Positions 6,906-14,414 of a DNA stretch of 20,851 bases are shown here, piece after piece. Position 1 is the first letter of the stretch. Every line of letters begins with the position of its first letter. This DNA is from Lachnocurva sp045579705. Lineage in GTDB: Bacteria; Bacillota; Clostridia; Lachnospirales; Lachnospiraceae. Under the pieces are notes generated by a model. The model was not told the DNA's origin and searched no databases. It was given only the letters and a program-made list of their open reading frames with translations. Made by a program: the position numbers and the translations under genes. The stretch covers positions 1-20,851 of the forward strand of contig JAZNMP010000027.1 in assembly GCA_045579705.1 (NCBI GenBank), written 5' to 3'.

Positions 6906-7817
6906 ATGATAATAGCAGTAGTAGCGATTGGTGTAATTTTTTTTATAATATATGATAGAGCGAGAAAACGAAAGATTCGTAAACTTACGGAGCTGATAGA
7001 TTGTATCCTGCATGGCGAGGAGGGTGTTTCCATCGAAGAATGCAAGGAAGGCGAGATTGCGGTTCTGGCAAGTGAAATCCAGAAGATGACGATTCGATTA
7101 AAGGAGCAGTCGGACGCATTGATGGCAGATAAACGTGAGCTAGCGAACGCTCTGTATGATATTTCACATCAGCTTCGTACGCCACTTACGAGTATGAACA
7201 TCGAGGTGGAGATGTTGTCGAAAGAAGATTTAGACTACGAACGAAGATTGAAATTGAAACGTGATTTAAAATCTTCTTTAGGAAGAATAGATTGGCTCGT
7301 TGAGTCTTTGCTGAAACTTTCAAAGATAGACGCAAAGACCGCTTCGTTCGAACATGAAGAGGTAAAGGTGCGAGAGCTCGTGGAGAAATCGGCGGAACCT
7401 CTGCTCGTATCGATGGAGCTTAAGGACATAGATTTTCATATGGAAGTTCAGGATGAGACCTATGTAGGAGATTTGAGATGGAGTATGGAAGCTATCGGAA
7501 ATCTGCTGAAGAATGCCCTAGAGCATACTGCGGTGGGTGGAACGATTAGCGTGAAGTCAGAAGAGAATCCGCTGTTTACCGAGATTACAGTTTCAGACGA
7601 TGGAGAGGGCTTCTGCGAGGAGGACATTCCTAATCTATTTAAACGTTTCTATAGAGGAAAGAATGCTTCAGAGCAGAGTATCGGAATCGGGCTGGCTCTG
7701 GCGAGGTCTGTGATACAGGAACAAAAAGGAACGATTAAAGCGATGAATCTGAAGACGCCAAACGGCGAGATTCATGGAGCGTGCTTTGTGGTTCGTTTTT
7801 ATAAGAGTGTTATATAA
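6906..7817 (+). CDS. Sensor histidine kinase with minimal membrane anchor
   Basis: The 303-residue partner of the preceding regulator starts 3 bp after its stop. One membrane helix at 2-16 is followed directly by a basic stretch and a linker of about 60 residues with coiled-coil character. HisKA follows at about 77-142, with H88 in DISHQLRTPLTS. The ATPase domain (about 185-300) has the N box NLLKNALEHT (199-208), G1 DDGEGF (231-236), the F box FKRFYRG and G2 IGIGLALA. All catalytic motifs are intact. There is no extracellular sensor domain, and even the second helix of Bce-type intramembrane sensors is missing. The signal is therefore probably read from the membrane or from a partner such as the downstream FtsX-type permease. 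A 5'-truncated gene is unlikely because the regulator stop lies immediately upstream. Confidence 0.92.
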   Translation: MIIAVVAIGVIFFIIYDRARKRKIRKLTELIDCILHGEEGVSIEECKEGEIAVLASEIQKMTIRLKEQSDALMADKRELANALYDISHQLRTPLTSMNIEVEMLSKEDLDYERRLKLKRDLKSSLGRIDWLVESLLKLSKIDAKTASFEHEEVKVRELVEKSAEPLLVSMELKDIDFHMEVQDETYVGDLRWSMEAIGNLLKNALEHTAVGGTISVKSEENPLFTEITVSDDGEGFCEEDIPNLFKRFYRGKNASEQSIGIGLALARSVIQEQKGTIKAMNLKTPNGEIHGACFVVRFYKSVI

Positions 7818-7872
7818 AAAGTGACACTAAAGTGACAAAATTTATTTCTAAATGTCACTTTAGTGTCACTTT
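7818..7872. promoter_or_regulatory. Perfect 20-bp inverted repeat built from AAAGTGACA units
   Basis: The left arm, 7818-7837, is AAAGTGACA-CT-AAAGTGACA: two copies of a 9-mer at 11-bp spacing, about one helical turn. The right arm, 7853-7872, is its exact reverse complement, and the loop is 15 bases. The left arm begins on the base after the kinase stop codon. Tandem direct repeats about 10-11 bp apart are the usual binding pattern of OmpR-class dimers, and the ABC operon starts downstream. The hairpin followed by TTCGTTTGTT could also act as a partial terminator. Confidence 0.65.
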
Positions 7873-7909
7873 CGTTTGTTAGGATATGAGAGGATCAGAA
7901 AGGAGAAGA

Positions 7910-7930
7910 GTGATTCGAGGTGCGAATCAC
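7910..7930 (+). promoter_or_regulatory. Leader hairpin in front of the ABC ATPase gene
   Basis: GTGATTCG (7910-7917) and CGAATCAC (7923-7930) form an 8-bp perfect stem with loop AGGTG. It lies between a strong AGGAG (7901-7905) followed by an in-frame GTG (7910), and a second GGGA site (7931-7934) serving ATG 7940. Confidence 0.45.
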
Positions 7931-7939
7931 GGGAAAAGT

Positions 7940-8626
7940 ATGGATATATTAAAAGTTGAAAATCTGACAAAAGTATATGGCAGTAAAGAAAATGAAGTAC
8001 ATGCTTTGGACGGAGTTTCCTTTAGCGTGAAAAAAGGAGAGTTTGTCGCTATCATCGGACCATCAGGTTCCGGTAAATCTACACTTCTACATATCCTCGG
8101 AGGCGTAGATCGTCCTACCAGTGGACATGTATATATGGATGGACAGGATGTGTATGCTCAGAACGAAGAGCAGCTTGCGGTGTTTAGACGCAGATTCGTA
8201 GGTTTGATCTATCAGTTCTATAACTTAATTCCTGTTTTAAATGTTGTGGAAAATATGACTCTTCCAGTGCTGATGGATAATCGTAAAGTTAATGAGAAGA
8301 GGCTGAAAGAATTGATCGAAATCCTCGGGCTGGAGAAGAGGTTAAAGAACTTGCCAAATCAGCTTTCTGGTGGTCAGCAGCAGAGAGTTTCTATAGGTAG
8401 AGCTCTGATGAATGCTCCTGCAGTTGTTCTCGCAGATGAGCCTACAGGAAATCTGGATTCAAAGAATAGCCAGGAGATTATGGAACTCCTGAAAGCTTCA
8501 AATAGAAAATATGATCAGACGCTCATCGTTATCACACATGATGAAAATATAGCTTTACAGGCAGATCGAGTTATCTCTATCGAAGATGGAAAGATTGTTC
8601 GTGATGAGGAGTTAAGGAGATCATAA
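7940..8626 (+). CDS. ABC transporter ATPase, MacB/BceA/LolD type
   Basis: The 228-residue cytoplasmic ATPase powers the FtsX-type permease encoded 2 bp downstream. Motifs are complete: Walker A GPSGSGKST (40-48), Q-loop Q92 in YQFYNLIP, signature LSGGQQQ (142-148), Walker B VVLADE (162-167), and switch histidine H200 in ITHDE. The segment NLIPVLNVVENMTLPVL marks the group that drives MacB-like mechanotransmission or lipoprotein/peptide extraction rather than classical import. ATG 7940 gives the family-standard beginning MDILKVENLTKVYG. An in-frame GTG at 7910 has a better ribosome site and would add ten residues, so the start is not certain. Context (two-component system upstream, permease downstream) suggests detoxification of, or signalling by, a cell-envelope-active peptide. 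Confidence 0.92.
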   Translation: MDILKVENLTKVYGSKENEVHALDGVSFSVKKGEFVAIIGPSGSGKSTLLHILGGVDRPTSGHVYMDGQDVYAQNEEQLAVFRRRFVGLIYQFYNLIPVLNVVENMTLPVLMDNRKVNEKRLKELIEILGLEKRLKNLPNQLSGGQQQRVSIGRALMNAPAVVLADEPTGNLDSKNSQEIMELLKASNRKYDQTLIVITHDENIALQADRVISIEDGKIVRDEELRRS

Positions 8627-8628
8627 TT

Positions 8629-11193
8629 ATGAATGTCTTGAAGAAATATACGATAGAAAACTTAAAGTTAAATCGAGCTAGAACTTTCGTGACTATTATA
8701 GGAATCATTCTTTCGATGACTCTTTTTACGGCAGTTCTGGAAGGAGCGTATTCGGGAAAAGAATACATGAAGAAATGCATCATCTCCTCAGAAGGTGCTT
8801 ATCATGTAGTTGTAAAAGATTTGGACTGCAATCAGGCAAAGTCGCTTATAAAGGATGACCAGGTTGATAAGAGCACTTATCTGAGAGAAATTGGTTATGC
8901 AAATATAGGTTCAAAGAATATCTATAAACCTTATATCAGAATCATGGCAGCTCCAAAGAACCTGACTGATTTAGTGAAGGTAAAGGTGTCTCAGGGCCGT
9001 ATGCCAAAGAATCAGAATGAGATTATCGTATCTCAGTCCTTGATAGATAATGGCGATGTAAAGGTAAAATTAAATCAGGAATTGACACTTGATGTCGGAC
9101 ATAGAAGTCGTGATGGAAAACCACTTTATTCTATAGATGAGTTTGAAGAGAATAAGGAAACTCTGAGCAATACGACTACACATACATACAAGGTTGTCGG
9201 AATTATGGAGAGATTATCTCGTGATATCGAACCTCTTCCAGCGCCGGGATATTCAGCTTTTATCGGTGGAAAACCTGAAAGTATCACAGGCTATAAAAAT
9301 ACTACATCTATAGTAGATGTGCCTTTGACTATAAAGGATCCTGCCTCTTTCAGTGATGTTATTGAGTCGCTCAAACAGGAGCATCATATCAAAGCGGTCG
9401 CTAAACATACGGATTTGATGTGTATGTATGGCGTGCTTGGAAAAGGCAACATTGCATCTACAATCAGAAACCTGGCTATCTTTTTGATGGTGCTGATTTC
9501 ACTGGGTTCTATTTCGCTCATTTATAACTCTTTTGCGATTTCTGTAAGTGAGAGAACGAAACAGTTTGGAATCCTGAAATCTATCGGAGCTACGAAAGCA
9601 CAGATTAGAAAAAGTATCTTGCACGAAGCAACAGTGCTGGCAGGAATCGGAATTCCGATTGGTATACTCGTAGGATGTGCTGGAATCGGATTAACATTCT
9701 TCCTACTGCAGGACAACTTTGCAGCTTCAGCCGCAAATGCTTCTGACGTAAAGATTAGTTTGGCTCTTAACCCATGGATAATCCTGATTTCAGTTATCGC
9801 TTGCTATGTGACTGTTTTGATCTCTGCCTGGATCCCTGCGCGTAGAGCTATGAAAATCATGCCTCTCGACGCTATCAGACAGACTTCAGATGTAAAGATT
9901 AATGCGAGAAAGATTAAAACTTCACCGCTTCGCTTTAGGCTCTTTGGCTTCGAAGGAATGATAGCTACGAAGAACTTTAAGCGAAACAGAAAGAGATATG
10001 TGTTCACTATAGTTTCACTTTGCTTTAGTATCATTTTGTTTGTGGCTACTTCAGCTTTTTGCCTCTACTTTAAGGGCGCGATGGAAACAGAGGTACGAAT
10101 TCCATGTGATATATCATATTCTGAGAATTATGATGAAGCACAGGATATGTATCCTGTTTACAAAGCTCTTAAGAACGCAAAAGGTGTTACAAAGGCTCAG
10201 TTTTCTGAAATCCTGGGAAGCGTTAGATTTAAGCCCACAGAAGGCGAGCTTACGAATGAATACCAGCAATATCGCGAAATGTATAATGAAACAAATACAG
10301 ATTCAAAGGATTACTATTTAGATGTTGTATTCCTCGATGATAAGTCTTTCGATGCCCTAGCGGAAAAAAATCACCTGGATTCGGAAGAGTTCTATGATAC
10401 GAAACATCCGATAGGTCTGTTAAAGAATAATACTAAAACTGTATTAAATGCGAAGGCCGTAAATATCGAAATGTTTAAAGGTGGGCTGAAAGACACTACG
10501 TTAACGTGTCAAGTCGGTGATGGAGGCTCAGTTGATTTCGATATTAAAACTACTGTTAATATTGAAGATGACCCAGTTTTGGACTTCCATATGATTTACC
10601 CTCTGTCTATGAAGGAGCATGTGGTTAAGTTTAAATGCGACGACTGGATCAGCCAGAAATGTTTCTTTAATACTTCTAACCACAAACTTACATACAGAGA
10701 CATGAAGGATATCATAAATGAGAAGAACGGTAACGGAAACTTGCAGGATTATACCGAAATGATTGAAGGCGAGAAGATGGTTTTGGAAATCATGGAAGTC
10801 TTCATGTACGGCTTCATCATATTGATGTCTCTAATCACATTGGCAAATATTTTTAATACGATTTCAACAAATATAATGCTTCGTAGAAAAGAATTTGCTA
10901 TGATGAAATCTGTAGGTTTATCACAGAAGGGATTTAGAAAGATGCTAAACTTCGAATGTCTGATTTATGGATTTAGAAGTTTGATCTTTGGTTTGCCTCT
11001 TTCAATTGGTGCATGTTGCTTACTTCATATGTTGACAAGTACTGCATTTGATTATGGCCTTATAATTCCATGGAAGAGCATGATAATCGCGTCCTGCGCA
11101 ATCTTCGTAGTCGTATTCTTGAGTATGTTCTATGCTGCGCGAAAAATCTCCTCTGAGAACCCTATAGATGCATTAAAGAACGAAAATATGTAG
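8629..11193 (+). CDS. FtsX-type ABC permease, 854 residues
   Basis: Membrane partner of the preceding ATPase. It has two FtsX-like halves. Helix 1 is at about 19-40, followed by an extracellular segment of about 240 residues and helices at about 281-305, 335-360 and 383-403, with the coupling motif SERTKQFGILKSIGATKAQI (307-326). A second unit has a helix at about 457-482, an extracellular region of about 235 residues and helices at about 722-745, 782-802 and 817-837, with LRRKEFAMMKSVGLSQKGFR (751-770) as the second coupling motif. The chain ends NPIDALKNENM, as is common for the family. Two large external regions suggest it recognises a bulky envelope substrate or peptide rather than forming a pore. 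The ATG lies 2 bp after the ATPase stop, behind AAGGAG, so translation is coupled. The substrate is unknown. Confidence 0.88.
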   Translation: MNVLKKYTIENLKLNRARTFVTIIGIILSMTLFTAVLEGAYSGKEYMKKCIISSEGAYHVVVKDLDCNQAKSLIKDDQVDKSTYLREIGYANIGSKNIYKPYIRIMAAPKNLTDLVKVKVSQGRMPKNQNEIIVSQSLIDNGDVKVKLNQELTLDVGHRSRDGKPLYSIDEFEENKETLSNTTTHTYKVVGIMERLSRDIEPLPAPGYSAFIGGKPESITGYKNTTSIVDVPLTIKDPASFSDVIESLKQEHHIKAVAKHTDLMCMYGVLGKGNIASTIRNLAIFLMVLISLGSISLIYNSFAISVSERTKQFGILKSIGATKAQIRKSILHEATVLAGIGIPIGILVGCAGIGLTFFLLQDNFAASAANASDVKISLALNPWIILISVIACYVTVLISAWIPARRAMKIMPLDAIRQTSDVKINARKIKTSPLRFRLFGFEGMIATKNFKRNRKRYVFTIVSLCFSIILFVATSAFCLYFKGAMETEVRIPCDISYSENYDEAQDMYPVYKALKNAKGVTKAQFSEILGSVRFKPTEGELTNEYQQYREMYNETNTDSKDYYLDVVFLDDKSFDALAEKNHLDSEEFYDTKHPIGLLKNNTKTVLNAKAVNIEMFKGGLKDTTLTCQVGDGGSVDFDIKTTVNIEDDPVLDFHMIYPLSMKEHVVKFKCDDWISQKCFFNTSNHKLTYRDMKDIINEKNGNGNLQDYTEMIEGEKMVLEIMEVFMYGFIILMSLITLANIFNTISTNIMLRRKEFAMMKSVGLSQKGFRKMLNFECLIYGFRSLIFGLPLSIGACCLLHMLTSTAFDYGLIIPWKSMIIASCAIFVVVFLSMFYAARKISSENPIDALKNENM

Positions 11194-11200
11194 AGGAGTA

Positions 11201-11896
11201 ATGATGAAGGATATCAAATACCTGCTTTGGGACATCGATGGAACACTGTTAAACTTCGAGCTGGCTGAGGAAGCTGCGATGAAGAAGCTTTTTACGAAGT
11301 ATGATCTCGGCGAGCTTACTGACGAGTTACTTACCAGCTATCAGGTTATAAACCGTAAATACTGGCAGGCGCTGGAACGCGGTGAGATTACTAAGCCTGA
11401 AGTATTGGTTGGCAGATTCAAAGAGTTCTTTGAACAGAGCGGTTTTGATACTTCTATAGCAGAAGCATTTAATGAGGATTATCAGGTAGGGCTGGGAAGT
11501 ACAGTTGTTTATAATCCAAATGCAGAAGAAACAGTTCGTGGCTTCGTAGGCAGGTACAAACAGTACGCTGTTACAAACGGAACCACAAAGGCCCAGGTTT
11601 TAAAACTAAAGAACAGCGGTTTGGATGAAATCCTCGATGGGGTATTTATCTCAGAAGAGGTCGGAGTGGAAAAACCTGGAATAGGTTTCTTTGAAGAAGT
11701 CTTTGCTGAGGTTGGAAGTGATAACTTAAATGATTATTTAATAATCGGAGATTCGCTTACTTCTGATATTCAGGGAGGAAATAACGCAGATATAAAGACT
11801 TGTTGGTTCAATCCTTCACATGCTTCAAATGATAAAGGTCTGAGAATCGATTTGGAAATCGATGATATCGGAATGCTTAGAGACGAGTTAAGCTAA
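11201..11896 (+). CDS. yjjG: YjjG/YfnB-type HAD pyrimidine nucleotidase
   Basis: The 231-residue HAD-superfamily phosphatase resembles noncanonical pyrimidine nucleotidases that dephosphorylate damaged or modified UMP/TMP analogues. Catalytic residues: D11 and D13 in LLWDIDGTLLNF, T125 in VTNGTTKAQ, K158 in GVEKPG, D184 and D189 in IIGDSLTSDIQGG. The cap domain at about 20-95 is helical, as expected for the C1 class. CWFNPSHASND matches the CWxNP segment of this subgroup. The start is ATG 11201 or the adjacent ATG 11204, behind GAGGAG. It follows the permease by 7 bp and probably rides in its operon, though no functional link to the transporter is evident. A terminator follows immediately. 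Confidence 0.85.
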   Translation: MMKDIKYLLWDIDGTLLNFELAEEAAMKKLFTKYDLGELTDELLTSYQVINRKYWQALERGEITKPEVLVGRFKEFFEQSGFDTSIAEAFNEDYQVGLGSTVVYNPNAEETVRGFVGRYKQYAVTNGTTKAQVLKLKNSGLDEILDGVFISEEVGVEKPGIGFFEEVFAEVGSDNLNDYLIIGDSLTSDIQGGNNADIKTCWFNPSHASNDKGLRIDLEIDDIGMLRDELS

Positions 11897-11905
11897 GACA
11901 TAAAG

Positions 11906-11948
11906 AAAGTACCTGGAAGAAGACTAATGTCCTCTAGGTACTTTTTTT
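11906..11948. terminator. Bidirectional terminator overlapping the end of the DUF1275 gene
   Basis: AAAGTACCT (11906-11914) pairs with AGGTACTTT (11936-11944), with GGA/TCC pairing further in and a T run after. On the minus strand the right arm is read as the last codons of the convergent gene, whose stop codon falls in the loop. Confidence 0.8.
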
Positions 11949-12637
11949 AATAAGTCTTTCTCATATGTTCTATCGGCTATAGCCAATTTGATAAATGCAA
12001 ATAATAGAATTGGAAGAGCACCAAAGATAGAGCGAACGTCCAAGTATGCGCAGAGGAATGCAGACAGGATAGCACCTCCGAGGAACATAACCAGCATCAT
12101 TCCATGTTTCTTCCAACGTTTTGCAGCGGCTTTGTCGTGATCGCGGATGGATTTCACGAGATTGCTGCCGGTCTGGCGGATATGGTTTGTGACGAATGTC
12201 GTCGCCATAGGTACACCCTCATTCTGTCTAAAAGTATTGAACTGCATCGCACAGAGAAAGTTCAGTGTGACCTGACAGATTTGGTTCGGAGCGCTCTTTG
12301 GAAGCAAACCCAGGATGATTACAGCAAAGATTTCGATTCCTATCATGATGGTATCCCATCTTAGGAAATGAAGTTTCTTAATCTGCTTCGCAAAAATCTC
12401 GGAAATAATAGTCCCGAGGAAATAAGCTGAAATAGGAATTAACAAATACAATGTCTTCATCAAATCGTGAGTTCCTATCGCCATGCCGAGGAGGACGATA
12501 TTTGCAGTCTGTGCATTACAGAATACTCCACCACGCACAGTGTAAGTGTAGGCGCCGTAGAAACCGCCGACGAATGTCAGTGTCCAGAACAGCCATTGAC
12601 GTTCACATTCGAGGAAGAAATCATTATCGGTTTTCAT
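11924..12637 (-). CDS. YoaK-family (DUF1275) membrane protein
   Basis: The 237-residue integral membrane protein has about six helices. The DUF1275 pattern is clear: an N-terminal helix with LTFVGGFYGAYTYTVRGGVF, then CNAQTANIVLLGMAIG, a central LCAMQFNTFRQNEGVPMATT, and FVTNHIRQTGSNLVKSI before the last three helices. The family is widespread and of unproven function; transport has been proposed. The last codons (VPRGH) and the stop lie inside the terminator hairpin shared with yjjG. The start at 12637 has GAAAGAAG upstream on the minus strand. On that strand TATACA, 17 bp, TTTAAT in the gap to mntP is a possible promoter. It is transcribed alone. Confidence 0.88.
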   Translation of the reverse strand: MKTDNDFFLECERQWLFWTLTFVGGFYGAYTYTVRGGVFCNAQTANIVLLGMAIGTHDLMKTLYLLIPISAYFLGTIISEIFAKQIKKLHFLRWDTIMIGIEIFAVIILGLLPKSAPNQICQVTLNFLCAMQFNTFRQNEGVPMATTFVTNHIRQTGSNLVKSIRDHDKAAAKRWKKHGMMLVMFLGGAILSAFLCAYLDVRSIFGALPILLFAFIKLAIADRTYEKDLLKKVPRGH

Positions 12638-12739
12638 GTAGTCATCTTCTTTCTATAAATTTGTCAAAAAAACACGAATACCTACCTATTAAAGCACAAA
12701 TCGTGTATTATGTATATACGAAAATTGCGGAGGAATTCT

Positions 12740-13342
12740 ATGCTTAACTTTTTAATAAAAAGTATCCTGCTCGGTGTGGGGCTGGCGATGGATGCTTTTT
12801 CTGTATCGATAGTAAATGGATTAAATGAGCCTCACATGCGACGTAGGAAGCACGTGGCGATAGCTTCTACTTTTGCATTCTTTCAGTTTATAATGCCTCT
12901 CATCGGTTGGATTTCAGTTAGAACTATTGCGAATGCGTTCGAAGCTTTTCAGAAATTCATCCCTTGGATAGCACTCGTGCTTCTGACATATATCGGTGGA
13001 AAGATGCTATTCGAAGGTGTCAGGGAAGCAGTGAAGTCAGACGCCGAGAAGATGCAGGACCTTGAGAAAGAGGCTGATGAAATCAACAGGCTTGGAAAAA
13101 ATGCTCTGATAATCCAGGGTATTGCTACATCTATAGATGCTTTGTCTGTAGGATTCACGATATCGGATTATCATCTGGATAAAGCTTTCGTATGCTGTCT
13201 GATTATCGCAGTTGTTACGTATCTAATCTGTGCTGTCGGGCTTCGCTTCGGAAAGAAATTCGGTGAAAAGCTTTCGGACAAAGCAAATATCCTGGGGGGA
13301 GTAATATTAATCTTGATCGGACTTGAAATTTGTTTCTTTTAA
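12740..13342 (+). CDS. mntP: Manganese efflux pump MntP
   Basis: The 200-residue, six-helix inner-membrane exporter removes excess Mn(II). Two homologous halves carry the conserved aspartate motifs: GLAMDAFSVSIVNG (14-27, D18) and ATSIDALSVGFTI (129-141, D133). A charged cytoplasmic loop (about 97-118) separates them. GGAGGAATTCT before ATG 12740 fixes the start; an in-frame ATG at 12710 would add ten polar residues without a site. No yybP-ykoY manganese riboswitch fits in the roughly 100-bp upstream gap, so control must be by a protein or constitutive. The possible -10 TATTAT at about 12709 has no clear -35. The next gene starts 13 bp downstream. Confidence 0.93.
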   Translation: MLNFLIKSILLGVGLAMDAFSVSIVNGLNEPHMRRRKHVAIASTFAFFQFIMPLIGWISVRTIANAFEAFQKFIPWIALVLLTYIGGKMLFEGVREAVKSDAEKMQDLEKEADEINRLGKNALIIQGIATSIDALSVGFTISDYHLDKAFVCCLIIAVVTYLICAVGLRFGKKFGEKLSDKANILGGVILILIGLEICFF

Positions 13343-13355
13343 TTAATCGAGGATT

Positions 13356-14336
13356 ATGATGAATAATTGTAAAATTAAAACAATATTAAAGAATTGCTGT
13401 TTCTTTGTGCTGCTTTATATCATGTTGTTAGCAGTTAGCAAAGCTTGCGTATGGTTTGCGGTCAGCACTGGAAACAAGGGGACTCTAAAACGAAACGAGA
13501 TTGAGGTGGAACTCGAAGAGGAGAAACCTCATTCTCTAGATGTTCTGGCGGTAGGGGACAGCGAATGTTATACGACTTTTTCTCCAATGCAGGTTTGGGA
13601 AAAAACTGGTGTGACATCCTTCCTATGCAGCCAGTCAGGGCAGACTGCCGGTGAATCCAGACATCTGTTAAACCTGGCTCTTCAGAGACAGAATCCAAAG
13701 GTTGTATTTCTTGAGACGAATCTGCTGTTCGAATACAAAGGTGTCGTGGGTTCATCTAAAGACCTCGTTATGAATACTATGAATGATGTACTTCCGATTA
13801 TTCAGTATCATTCTGCATGGAAAGCTGCTTTTAAAACACCTAAGAAGGCGGAATCTTTCAAAGGTTTTAATGTATACTCTGATGTTCAGCCTTCACAGTT
13901 TGGTAAAGACTATATGAATACTTTTAAACCGAAGAGTACTATGTATTCCTACGAGAAATGGATGCTTAGATATATTCATCATATGGTAAAGAAATCTGGC
14001 GCTGAATTAGTACTCTACAGTGCTCCATCTCCAAAGAACTATAACTACGATCGTGATAGACAGGTTCGAGAGATGGCTAAAGAACTAAATGTGGATTATA
14101 TAAATATGAATCTTAAGCCTGAACTCCGAATTGATATGAATCGTGATATCCTCGATGGAGGCGATCATGTGAATATTTCAGGCGCAGAGAAAACAACAGC
14201 TTTTTTCATAGATTATCTGAAGAGATATAAACTCAAAGATAAGCGTGAAGTTGAAAAGTACGATGATTGGAATAAAAAGGCGAAACTTTATAAAAAAATA
14301 ACAACCCCCCTAATTGATAATATACGTAGCATGTGA
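13356..14336 (+). CDS. Membrane-anchored SGNH-hydrolase-like protein (DltD/AlgX-like)
   Basis: The 326-residue protein has one N-terminal membrane helix (about 14-36) and an extracellular SGNH-type fold. Block I is LDVLAVGDSECYTTFSP (61-77) with nucleophile S69. Block II is probably the CSQSGQTAGESR region, and the closing block is DILDGGDHVNISGAEK (264-279), with the catalytic pair around D270/H271. Such proteins move or remove acyl groups on cell-envelope polymers and often partner an MBOAT acyltransferase; none is in this window. ATG 13356 and 13359 are both usable after a GAGGA. It shares a transcript with mntP (13-bp gap), though no metabolic link is obvious. True activity (esterase versus O-acetyltransferase) cannot be told from sequence. 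Confidence 0.75.
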   Translation: MMNNCKIKTILKNCCFFVLLYIMLLAVSKACVWFAVSTGNKGTLKRNEIEVELEEEKPHSLDVLAVGDSECYTTFSPMQVWEKTGVTSFLCSQSGQTAGESRHLLNLALQRQNPKVVFLETNLLFEYKGVVGSSKDLVMNTMNDVLPIIQYHSAWKAAFKTPKKAESFKGFNVYSDVQPSQFGKDYMNTFKPKSTMYSYEKWMLRYIHHMVKKSGAELVLYSAPSPKNYNYDRDRQVREMAKELNVDYINMNLKPELRIDMNRDILDGGDHVNISGAEKTTAFFIDYLKRYKLKDKREVEKYDDWNKKAKLYKKITTPLIDNIRSM

Positions 14337-14341
14337 TATAA

Positions 14342-14363
14342 ATTATATTGTGCGCAATATAAT
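14342..14363 (+). promoter_or_regulatory. Palindrome over a perfect -10 (TATAAT) upstream of the fused ABC transporter
   Basis: ATTATATTG (14342-14350) and CAATATAAT (14355-14363) are perfect 9-bp arms around TGCG. The right arm contains TATAAT at 14358-14363, 51 bp before the start codon. A weak -35 (GTGATA, 14333-14338) lies 19 bp upstream. The layout suggests a repressor-type operator on the promoter. Confidence 0.5.
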
Positions 14364-14414
14364 GCGATGATGTTAAACCTTTCTAATAAGTTTTATGTAT
14401 GAGAGGAGAAATAT

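Noticed and set aside
12638..12739. yybP-ykoY manganese riboswitch upstream of mntP
   Set aside because: The gap is only about 100 bp, shared with a divergent gene, and lacks the paired loops of that riboswitch. Only a weak ACACGA/TCGTGT repeat is seen.
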